Origin: Ophiosphaerella korrae
Lineage: Eukaryota > Ascomycota > Dothideomycetes > Pleosporales > Phaeosphaeriaceae
Assembly: GCA_028456385.1 (NCBI GenBank)
Contig: JALNQF010000001.1
Span: forward strand, 744,001-808,000
Direction: 5' to 3'
Length of the DNA stretch: 64,000 nt
A program made the position numbers and the translations under genes. Shown piece after piece: positions 47,175 through 56,478 of this stretch; the first letter of the stretch is position 1; the number at the start of each line of letters is the position of its first letter. The notes beneath the pieces are model-generated. The model ran no database searches. It was not told the DNA's origin and saw only the letters and a program-made list of their open reading frames with translations.

Positions 47175-48555
47175 CTACCTGCCGTTCTTCCCTTTCAGTT
47201 TGCGTCTCCTTGCCTCGCCATTGAGGTTAGGAGCGGTAGCATTTTGGATGGCGGCTTCGTCTTGGGGCAGGTCTGATGAGTCAAGAAGAGGCTCTTCAAT
47301 GAGCTCTTTTTTGCCGAGTACACGGCCGACAGATTGGTTGTAGGCAAACTTGGGCAACTTGAACAGGAGGGTATCGAAGATGGTGGGCTTGGGCTCTTCG
47401 TTGGGCTGGTTACAGTTAGCATCTATAGACGACCAGGCTTTAGTGATACTTACGTCGAGCAAGAACTCTCCCTTAGTACCATCCTCGGTCTCCTCTTCTA
47501 AGAAGACGTTGCCAACAGAGTCTACGATGAGCACTTTGCCATTCTCTGCAACAATGCGTTTTTTTGCTCCTTGAGGTCCGGAGGTGAGCTCCGCTTCAAT
47601 GGGAGTGCTGATACCGCTAGCACGTGCTACTCTAGCAGCTTGAACCTTCTTGCCCTTCTTATTCTCCTTTTCCATAGCGCGCTTTTCCCGGCGATTCCTT
47701 GGGACAAGCTCATCTGATGAGTCTTTCTCCTTTTCCTCGTCGTCCCATTGCTGTGTATTGACCGCGGGCGTGGCGTCAACGCCAGGAATGCCTGGGATGG
47801 CGGTCTCGTCTCCCCAAGCGGTCTTGCGAGCATGGCGGATATAGCGCTCAACAAATTCTCTGCGGCGCCTCCAGCCCACAACCAGAGCAAAATAGTGCAT
47901 GCCTCCACCCATGACGACTAGAACGCCAAACAGGACAGAGCCGAGTCCAGGGCGGAAGCGCTGGTAGTAGTAGCCGGTGCCTCTCCATGCTGGGAAGCCA
48001 TTCTTCAGAAAGTGATCATAACGCTCGCGCTCGGGGCCTTTGAGGATGTTTGCAATGACCGACAGCCTCTGGTATCGGGCCGTGACCTTCTTGAGGTGGG
48101 CATCGATTTGCTTCTTTGAAGGGCCCTTGCCGACCTTGACGCCAGGTGTCTTTCCAGCCTTTTTGTTCTTCTTCTGGTATTCAGCGATGAAGCTTTGGCG
48201 GGCCTTGTCGGGGTGAAGTCGTGCAGACTTCTTGCGGTAGGCCTTGTTCAATTCGTCCTGCGATGCACTGGGCTTGATGCCGAGGAGGTCGTAAAAAGTG
48301 ACATTGTTGCCCTCTGCGGCGGCAACCTCATCGCGGACGCGGAAAATTTCGTGGTCTGAATCAGATGTCAGCAAGCTCGCAGCTCTAGCTTGATGCGTCT
48401 AATGTGGGGAGTGTAGGACCACGAATTATGTACGAGGCGGGCGTGGCTCATTGAGGGCTGGCATTAGAACACCTATACGTACCCTCTTTGGTCCAGGCAG
48501 CGGCAAAGACTGCAAAGAGGCACGCAGCCAGGATGAGCAGGGCGTTGGACTTCAT
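47175..48555 (-). CDS. ER membrane J-domain protein, Erj5-like (3 exons)
   Basis: Exons 48483-48555, 47454-48355 and 47175-47405 encode 401 aa. The first exon encodes a signal peptide ([20 protein letters not shown]) followed by [14 protein letters not shown], typical of fungal Erj5. The J-domain (43-~125) has FYDLLGI and HPD at 72-74, with a lysine-rich insertion before its last helix ([12 protein letters not shown]). One membrane helix (~155-178) is followed by a long, charged cytosolic region. The J-domain would face the ER lumen and stimulate Kar2/BiP. It is divergent from the PRA1 gene, with ~590 bp between starts, so two secretory-pathway genes share this upstream region. Confidence 0.88.
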
Positions 48556-49147
48556 GGTCGATGGTGGATCGAGAAAAGAGCAGCACAGGCACAGGCACAA
48601 GCACAAGAGCACCGGTAGTGCGAACTGCTGGAGAAGGCAAACGTGGCCCAATCAAGGTTCAATAGGCGGTCTGCAGGCCGCAGGACTCGATGAGGGATAA
48701 AGGGTGGCTTCGTCCGGGCTACACCTCCTTTTCTCTCTGCACCAATCTGGGTCGACAAGAAAAGAAAAAAAGAAAAAGGCCGTCTGGTCTGAAATGTGGC
48801 TTCAGCATGTGAGGCTCGGCTAAGCGTGGCTGTCGCTGTCCTTACTCTTGACTTTGACCCTGAGATTCGCGGCAAGCAGGGGCTACGCTACCAGACACGG
48901 ACATCTGTTCAACATTTTATTATTTGCACACGACTTGACTCCATCCACACCACATCTGAGGCAGTGCACCAGGCGACCATCATACCAGCGCCCACTCTCA
49001 CCCGCCGCGTCAGCTCCAGCATCCGTCTTGCGACGCTCGCCATCAGGTAAGGCAGCAACATTCCTTATAGCTTCTGTACCTGTTGCCGCTTAGGTAGAGG
49101 CCACATCTCACGACCACCAACCATCAACCAACCAACCACAAGCTAAC

Positions 49148-49780
49148 ATGACTTCTAACGTAGACCTGCTCGCCGAACAACAACAGCCCTTTCTTCCTGC
49201 TGACACCACACCACCAGCGCCCCAACCAGCCGCATCTTTCACCTCCATCATGTCGCGCTTCAGCATCCCTATTGACGCTCTGACGTCCAGAGTAAACCTC
49301 GGCGGGCGCTTCGAGGGTCTGCGCAACACCTCAGTCTCCTCACGCTTCGCCAACCTGCGACCCATCTCCGAGTTCCTCGATGTCAAGCGTATCTCCAAGC
49401 CTGCCAACTTCAGCGAGGTCCAGAGCAGAGTGAACTACAACCTGGGCTACTTCTCCAGCAACTACGCTGCCATGTTTGCTATGCTCAGCATCTACAGCCT
49501 CCTCACCAATCTGCTGCTACTCTTCGTCATCTGCTTCATCGTTGGCGGAATGTTCGGTATTGGCAAACTCGAGGGCAACGACCTAGAGATTGGTAGCTGG
49601 CGCGCAACCACCTCTCAGCTCTACACCGCCCTGTTCGTAATTGCCATTCCCCTTGGGCTCTGGGCATCTCCTTTCACTACAGTGCTCTGGCTCATTGGAG
49701 CCTCCGGCGTCACCATTTTGGGTCATGCCGCTTTTCTCGATAAACCAATCGAGTCAGCTTTTTCAGAGGAGGCGGTCTAA
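49148..49780 (+). CDS. PRA1/Yip3 family protein (prenylated Rab acceptor)
   Basis: Single exon, 210 aa. After a ~75-residue N-terminus, PISEFLDVKRISKPANFSEVQSRVNYNLGYFSSNY is the PRA1 domain entry. Two hydrophobic hairpins follow (~105-135 and 155-195), the standard four-helix PRA1 membrane layout. Yip3-type proteins sit in ER/Golgi membranes and act on prenylated Rab/Ypt GTPases to help membrane recruitment. The stop at 49780 is only 26 nt before the next ORF on the same strand, in another frame. Confidence 0.9.
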   Translation: MTSNVDLLAEQQQPFLPADTTPPAPQPAASFTSIMSRFSIPIDALTSRVNLGGRFEGLRNTSVSSRFANLRPISEFLDVKRISKPANFSEVQSRVNYNLGYFSSNYAAMFAMLSIYSLLTNLLLLFVICFIVGGMFGIGKLEGNDLEIGSWRATTSQLYTALFVIAIPLGLWASPFTTVLWLIGASGVTILGHAAFLDKPIESAFSEEAV

Positions 49781-49806
49781 GTGGTCGGCCGCGAACTCCT
49801 TACTCT

Positions 49807-51210
49807 ATGCCCCCATGGGGAAGACCACCAGGGGCGACAGATGTGGGGAGATACTTCGAGGGGATGGAGGAGGATGTGTATAAATTTCAGGAACTCGACA
49901 GTGATGATGAAAAGAATGGTGTTTTATTAGAGCGTGCCTCGCAGCAGGTTTCAAATGGCAAGCGCCCCAATCCAGACGAACTTTATTTTAATGACATGGA
50001 CATAAGAGCATGGGAAAGGCGAGCGGCGGCCCTGGGTGAGATGCCGCATGAGCTTGGCTTCGATTTGCAAGAAGAGGATGAGGGCTACTATGACGATGCT
50101 GGAGAAGCAGTCTCTCAAGCTGAATATGAAGAACTGCTATTCCAACGGGTGCTTGATAAAATCAGGGTAGCGCGCGCAACAGGTGATTCCGATGTTCAAC
50201 TCAGCCCGGAAGAACTTGACGCCTACCAGGCAAGGCTTCACGGACCCAAGGCGCCTGCAGTGCGTCCACAACCAGCGTCTCGTCCACCCACTTCTCCAAT
50301 TTTGGATGATACAGCGAGCATGATAAGTACCGACTCTACCGGCCGACATGGACACACTAGTTCTGGCAAGTCAAAGTCAAAGAAGAGTCAGACACGAACA
50401 TCCCTGTTCTCTTCCAAGCCCAAAAAAGAGAAACCCAGCAGTCGCAAACGAGCTGTCTCGAATGTATCTAATGGTTCAGGTCATATTTCACCTGGTTTTG
50501 TTGTGCCTGGGCCAGATGGGCAGCCAATGTATACCCCTATCAATCCGTATCAGAGTAGTGTGACACGGGATCACGAGCCTCCGCTACAACCTGCTCCTCG
50601 ATCAGCATCCGGTAATAACCAAATGCTGCACGCACACTCCCGAATGGCATCACCATACGAGTCACAGAGTGAAGTTCCAGGAGCATTTCCCGGGGCCTTT
50701 GGGATCACAGTGCAACCGTATCGCCCACCAAGCCCACCACGACAAGGACGGCCCACTGCTTCTCGAAAGTCCACCCAAGAACCCACTGGATCGCACACCC
50801 GCTCGTCGTCTTTACAATCAACTAAACTCATGCCATTTCCCCTTGAGCCGTATCAGTATCACAACTTTAGTCCAGTGTCCTCTTCCTCTCAACCTTCGCC
50901 ACAGCTTCAGTACACTCGTAGACCTAGCGTGGCCCCATCGGAAGCGAGTTATACGACAATTCCGCGACGAGTCCCAGCGCCGGCTCAAAGCCCAACATCC
51001 CTCACTAGTGTCCAAAGAAACTACACCGAACTTTCTGATCCCCAAGTTTCATATACAGGTGCCGAGGTACTGGAGCACAATGATTACCAGAGCATTCCTG
51101 CTGTTGAAGTTGTTCCACAGCCTATTCCAATTCCGGTACAGCCTGCCCCGGTTGGCGGAAGAGATGGTGAGAGGAAGCGAAAGGGTGGAAAGGGCAAGAA
51201 GAAGGTTTAA
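49807..51210 (+). CDS. Conserved hypothetical, largely disordered protein, 26 nt behind PRA1
   Basis: Single exon, 467 aa. Residues 1-125 look structured and conserved: MPPWGRPPGATDVGRYFEG, FQELDSDDE, DELYFNDMDIRAWERRAAALGEMP and EYEELLFQRVLDKIRVAR. The rest is Ser/Pro/Lys-rich and disordered, ending in a basic RKRKGGKGKKK tail, with no membrane helix. No known domain recognised. The 26-nt gap to PRA1 leaves no room for a normal promoter and poly(A) region, so a shared transcript, a promoter inside PRA1 or an undetected splice are all possible. I found no splice joining the two frames. Association with PRA1 is only positional. Confidence 0.75.
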   Translation: MPPWGRPPGATDVGRYFEGMEEDVYKFQELDSDDEKNGVLLERASQQVSNGKRPNPDELYFNDMDIRAWERRAAALGEMPHELGFDLQEEDEGYYDDAGEAVSQAEYEELLFQRVLDKIRVARATGDSDVQLSPEELDAYQARLHGPKAPAVRPQPASRPPTSPILDDTASMISTDSTGRHGHTSSGKSKSKKSQTRTSLFSSKPKKEKPSSRKRAVSNVSNGSGHISPGFVVPGPDGQPMYTPINPYQSSVTRDHEPPLQPAPRSASGNNQMLHAHSRMASPYESQSEVPGAFPGAFGITVQPYRPPSPPRQGRPTASRKSTQEPTGSHTRSSSLQSTKLMPFPLEPYQYHNFSPVSSSSQPSPQLQYTRRPSVAPSEASYTTIPRRVPAPAQSPTSLTSVQRNYTELSDPQVSYTGAEVLEHNDYQSIPAVEVVPQPIPIPVQPAPVGGRDGERKRKGGKGKKKV

Positions 51211-51636
51211 TGTGGCTGATTTTGCGTTACCTTGATGCATGCTTAAAAGGGAAATGTGTCTCGCTTATCTATAGTTTAGTTGTAGCCGTCTTTAATGTCA
51301 AGTCTTTGTCCTTTAGATTTTCTGCTGTGTTGGGCGAAGATTGGGGGTGTGTGTAAAAGTGTCCCTACTTGTTTACTCGGTAACTCGTCGAATCCAGGTT
51401 GACTTGAAATCATAGATGAGACAGTCTAGGACATACCCTCCCAAAATGTTAGTGATCAAGCCTGTTATTCTATCTAACCTATGTAGCCATGATTACCTTT
51501 TTGCGTCAAGTACATTGCAGGATATCATGCCCACCCCCAAACCCAAACTACGAAGCATCTCCACAACCATTACTCCATGCCATTCCAAACACCAATGACG
51601 ATATCTTTTTATTTTTATTTTTAACCCAGCCCCAGT

Positions 51637-52381
51637 CTACCCACTCACAACATTCGCAAACACCTTGGCAGCAAGATCGCTTAACATCCTCGCTTTATCC
51701 GCCTGTGGCAACTCCCTAAACACCTCGTACACGCTCTTCCCCTTTGCATCGCGCACACTCCCCAGCCGATTCCCCGCCACCGCCCCAGCAAGCATGCCCG
51801 GGAAATTGGCCACAATAAAGCCCATGGCACCGCCACTCAAGCCGCCCACAATCGACCAGAACTTGCCCGTCGGCGCCGCATCTCGATCAGCCATGCCCTC
51901 CTCGCGCAACATCTCCTCGAATATGCCGCCAAACTGCTCGTTGGAAAAACGGTTGTGCGACTCCTCCGTCGTGCCTGCTGGCGCAGAACCAAAGCCGAAT
52001 GCGGACCAAGGGAAGTTTGCGAAGCCGGAGCCTGCGTTGGGGGGCACTTGTTCGTCAAAGTCTTCCGACTCGGGCGTTGCGGTTGTGCCGGTCCACGGGT
52101 TGTATGTGCGTGCTGCATCGTAGTCGCCGCGGCGGGTAGGGTCGGAGAGAGTGTAGTAGGCGTCGTTGACTTGCTGGAAGCGTTTTGTGCGCGCGTCGCG
52201 TTCGGGCGAGTCTGCGGGGACGCGGTCTGGGTGGTGTTTTAAGGCGGCTTTTTTGTAGGCATCGCGGACTTGTTGTTGCGTGGCTTTGGAGTCGATTTCG
52301 AGGACTTTGTAGTAGTCTGGCCCGGCTGGAGTGAGTGCGTTAGTTTGTTGGCGGCCTGGAGGGGGGGGGGGGCTTACCCAT
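51637..52381 (-). CDS. Soluble J-domain protein with a 4-nt first exon
   Basis: Exon 1 is only ATGG (52378-52381). Intron 52326-52377 has donor GTAAGC, a long C-run, branch ACTAAC and CAG. Exon 2 is 51637-52325. The product is 230 aa, starting M-A-G-P-DYYKVLEID. J-domain residues 4-75 include HPD at 33-35 and FQQVNDAYYTLSD. There is then an NPW-rich linker and a C-terminal segment rich in Gly/Ala (GGLSGGAMGFIVANFPGMLAGAVAG) that may insert in or associate with membranes. The class is type III Hsp40; its Hsp70 partner is unknown. An alternative unspliced ATG at 52389 reads through the C-run and starts with an unlikely proline string. Confidence 0.85.
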
Positions 52382-52970
52382 GATAGCAACCAAGGGTGCT
52401 TGGGGAGAAGGTGAAATAAGGACTAGAGGGGGTACAAGCTATAATGCTGTTGAGAAACGAGGAGAGTGTGAGTGGGGGCTCAAAGGTGGCAGGACAAGGC
52501 CGTGATTGATGACGTAGCGTGGGTTGAGTGAACTGAAGCTTGAGCCACGATCTAAGCATCCACAATGCAGGCAGTCGCTAATCAACCCACAATGGTTTAC
52601 ACAGGCTAGATTTTCATTGGATCACAAGAACGAAATATAAATCGGATGAACTATATCATCTATCACCAGCTGATAGTACTATTCTACAAGTGGCACCTCT
52701 ATCTCTCATGAGAAGCGTACCATACAAAATTCAAGACACAACATTCCTAAACACCATACCTTCTCACTTGACAAGATTGTGTCAGGTTTCAAGGTGAAAA
52801 AAAGAAGAAAAAAGAGACCGGGGCACCTTGCCATTCGTCCATGGGGAATCCAGCCAATGACGCTCAAAATATCTTACTCTTGTGTTCCATCCATCATACC
52901 ACGTCTTCTCATTACGCCAATTAGATATCGCATATGCCAAAGCGTCAAGCCCTGGATCTTCTCTCCCCAC
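52382..52970. other. Intergenic, no gene seen
   Basis: About 590 bp between the J-protein start and the stop of the small membrane protein. No gene recognised. A G/C-rich homopolymer (12 G's at 52361-52372) lies just inside the J-protein intron. Confidence 0.4.
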
Positions 52971-53516
52971 TCACATGAACTTACTGGCCATGCCTGCTAT
53001 GCTCGCCAACCCACTGATCCCCCCAGCTATGCTCTGCGCTGTCCCGATGCCTCCAGCTATGCTCTGCATGTCAAAGCCTCCTAGTCCGCCTCTACCGCCG
53101 CCACCACTCTCATGTCCATACCCGGCGCTCCCATAATAATCCGAGTGGGCGCCTCCAGAATGGCCACCACCCGAGTGGCCTCCCCGGGCGCCAGCACCTC
53201 CCATCTCAGGTAGGTTGACGCCAAACTGGCGAGCCAGCTTGTGTAACACGCCACCGCTCACCAAGGGCATGATGACCATGAAGAAAACTTTGTAGGGGTG
53301 CCGTTGAGCATAGCGCCAGATCTCGCGGAGGAAGTGGCGAAACTTGGCGTAGAGGTGTTGCAGGTAGCCGTCGCGAGGCGAGCGTTTGTATCGGCTGGTG
53401 GAAGAGTGGTGTCGCGAGGTGCCCGAGTAGGAGGAGCCGGCATAGGAGCGTGCGTAGCCCGGCCGCGAGGAGGAGGAGCGGCGTGGAGAGCCAAAGGGGT
53501 TGGGAAGCCAGCCCAT
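52971..53516 (-). CDS. Small Gly/Ser-rich membrane protein (hypothetical)
   Basis: 181 aa from ATG 53516, single exon. MGWLPNPFGSPRRSSSSRPGYARSY begins a Ser/Arg/Tyr-rich N-terminus. A helical, basic YAKFRHFLREIWRYAQRHPYKV leads into one hydrophobic segment (FFMVIMPLVSGGVLHKLA). The C-terminal 70 residues are glycine-rich (GGHSGGGHSGG) and end in two similar IAGGI(G/S) segments. No known domain. The predicted single membrane pass and low-complexity tails suggest a small organelle-membrane protein. The ORF is open upstream to 53663, but that part is unlike the rest. Confidence 0.6.
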   Translation of the reverse strand: MGWLPNPFGSPRRSSSSRPGYARSYAGSSYSGTSRHHSSTSRYKRSPRDGYLQHLYAKFRHFLREIWRYAQRHPYKVFFMVIMPLVSGGVLHKLARQFGVNLPEMGGAGARGGHSGGGHSGGAHSDYYGSAGYGHESGGGGRGGLGGFDMQSIAGGIGTAQSIAGGISGLASIAGMASKFM

Positions 53517-54378
53517 GGTGTCTGAGTGCGAAGTGAAGGTGAGGGTGGGCTTGGGGACGAGGGCGCGTGTTATAGGCGCAGTGGGATAGGGCGTCGAGGG
53601 GGGGACGCGTATTTGGGACGGGGCAATGCGATGCTGCAGTGTGAAGCGCGACGCCCAGCGCATTCAGCGCAAAGCGTCTGGGGTGATAGGGTAGCAGCAA
53701 TGACTCCTCGCTGCCAACGCAACTGCTTGTTGAGGCCTGGATTCAATGCGCAGCCAGGGTCCGGTGTATGTGGGTCGTCGAATGTGGGCTGCCAGTCGCC
53801 GCTGGTGTGCTCGTTTGCCCGTTTCAGCTGTGCGGCTCCAAACGTCCACGCAGCCTCTTCTTCAGCTCTGCTCTTATCTCTTATCGATACTGGCGCAGGG
53901 CTGTCGCAGGCGGTCGTGGATCGCGATGGCTGGTTGCACGGTTGGGGAAGAGAACGGAGCCTTGAGAAATCGGCGCGGCAGTGGGAGCTACGAACTTGTG
54001 GAGCTTGCAACGATCGTCGCAAGCTAACAGACCGCTCTTTGGTGGTTGGGCAGGTCCCGGCGCCCAGCCACCGCACGCAGCTAAGCTAAGGCACATGTGC
54101 AATGTTCTGCGTGAACCATGTATGTACATAATACACAAGTAGTGCGTACCTATATCTGGCTGATTGGCTGGTCCACGTATTGTGCAAATGTCACACCAGC
54201 TGTTGGCTATGAATAAGCGTCTGCATTAATACTTAAAGCGCATATCGGTGCCACTGGGTAGATGTCTATCGTACAAACATGGCTGCTCCCCAAGCACCTT
54301 GCATCCGTCCTGGACCTCCAACCCATGCCTATCCATCCACCCAACGCCAATATCCCAGCTATGCACAAAAATTTCCCT

Positions 54379-56478
54379 TCATCGCCGGAAGCTCGCACTC
54401 AGGCCTGAGAAGGCATCCGGCGAATGTCGCCCTCCCATGAGACCCGCAAAATCCACGCTCTCGTTGCTGACGTGTCGAGCACCAGCTGTCTGTGCTGCAG
54501 AGAGCGGTTGGCCCTGCTGCACCGTTTGACTTTTGGCGAACGGGTTCATCTGCCCCGATGCTGGTCCTGCGCCCGGTGGCGCCGGCGGAGGGGCCTGTGC
54601 AGCCTGTGATTGCTCACTTCGTTGTGGAGCAAGCTGCGGGTAGTTGTATAGGGCAATGATCGAAGTCTTGTCAAATGGGTTACTGTTCTGTTGGAGCCCA
54701 GACTGCTCCTGATTCTGCTGTTGTACAGCCATATTTGGATGGTTTTGCTGCTGGAAGGGGGCTTGTTGACCGCTCTGTTGCTGGTTCTGCCATGGATTGG
54801 ATGGCTGTGCCGCTTGCTGCATCATATAAGGATTTGATACTTGCTGTTGTTGAAACTGCTGATTAGCCTGCTGGCCAAATGGATTCGAGTTTATAGAGTT
54901 TGTTGGTGAGAACATTTGGCTTCGAGATGACTTGAGAAAAGGGTTGCCTGGGCTGGATGGTGATGACATGGACTGATATTGCGGCTGCGGTGGGAAGAAA
55001 GAGCTGTACTGCTCGAATATCTGTGGCATTGGAGGAGGCGTAAAGGACTGCTGGAATGGGTTTGTTTGGGCAAATGGAGGTGATGTCGGCCCGTATCCCC
55101 CAGTTCGATTAGGAAATAATGGTTGTTGAGCTGGCTGACTCGACAGGTGCATGTTCTGCAGTGATTGGTCAAGGCTCTGTTGCTGTCCAAATGGATTTTG
55201 CTGATAGCCATAGTTTTGTTGTTGTTGTTGTTGTTGCTGCTGCTGCTGAGGGGCGGTCTGTTGCTGATAGAAAGTCTGCTGTGTCTGTGCTAGGAATGGG
55301 TTGTAGGAATTGGAGGGTGAAACTTTCTGCGCGGTAGTCCCCGGATAAGCGGATTGTTGGGGTTGAAGCGGCGCGGGGGGCTGCTGCTGTGGTGCTGCAA
55401 TGGCATCCAGTGCGTCAAAGGGGTTGGTGGACGCGGATGCGGGTTGCGACGTGTCAAAGCTGAGGCCATTGGCGTTGGGCTTTGGCGGTGGAGTTGGCGT
55501 GCGTCCTCCAGACTTCCCCGGATTCTGCTCCCCAAGCCTGATCAGAGCCTCTACCGTCCGGTCCAAATTGCCGTTGAGCCCCTTCAGTACTGTCGAGTTA
55601 CGTTTGTCGTCTGGAAAGCCCATGTCTCGCAGGGTGGCCAGCTTGGAGTCTAGCCCGTCGCCTGATGTCTGTATATTGGACCCAAATACCCGAGACGGCT
55701 TGTTTACGCGCGGCGGCGATGTCTCGAGCCCAAAGCCCCCGAGGCCAGGAGATACAGGAGGAGTGAGATTGCGCGGCGAGGTCGCCGCCTTTCGCAGGCC
55801 GAAGCCAAAGCGGCCGGTCGGCTTAGGGGGAAGCGGTGGCGGCCGGTCGTCTGAGCTGGTGCTGCCGGTGTTCTGTCGCGTGCCAGGGCGGGTATCGTGC
55901 ATGTAGATGCGCTGCTCGTACTTCTGGCGGATGTAGCGCTCCATGGCGCCGTCAACCTCGTCAACATCGATGGGAATTTGGGCCTTGACATTACGCGGGT
56001 TGTATGTCTTGTTGGACTCGGAGTTGCCCATGCGCTTCATGTTCTGCAAAGTGGTCAGCACAGGCAGCCCTGTTGATTCAACGGTCGGCGGGCTCCTACA
56101 TCGACCTGCGCGGCGTCCCATTTGTCCATGCTCAGCGACTTGACCTTGGAGATGTGCGTGCCCAGCTTGCGGTGGAGGGCAGCGCAGCGCATACACAGGA
56201 AGATGCCCAGCTACGGTTCAGGTTAATTTGGCTGTCATGTCAAGCGTGCAGAGCAGCAGCAGCACTTACGCTCCAACTCGCCCATCCTGCGTCGCACCGT
56301 CAGCACGTGTTGGGGGTTAAAGGCATGCAGACATGCAGACATGCCGACATGCGGCGTGCTTACCTGGATTCCTCGCACCGCAGTCGGCGCATGTACTGTT
56401 GCCGGGCACCGTCTTGATCAGCTCCTGCAGCGCCTTCTCGTTGCGCGCTTGCTGGCGCTTGTTCAGGGCAGACGCCAT
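54379..56478 (-). CDS. ArfGAP with UBA domain and Gln/NPF-rich tail (4 exons, one of 17 nt)
   Basis: Exons 56364-56478, 56270-56286 (17 nt), 56100-56210 and 54379-56043 encode 635 aa. The ArfGAP zinc finger is complete: Cys30, Cys33, Cys50, Cys53 (C-x2-C-x16-C-x2-C) with arginine finger Arg58. The 17-nt exon encodes WASWS, inside the finger, so it is certain to be translated. A UBA domain spans ~212-252 (LATLRDMGFPDD). The tail is Gln-rich with a run of ~12 Gln (CAG/CAA) near 55215-55250 and many NPF motifs, which bind EH-domain endocytic proteins. It resembles yeast Gts1/Age-type and SMAP proteins. Role: GTP hydrolysis on Arf in vesicle coat turnover or endocytosis. Confidence 0.92.
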
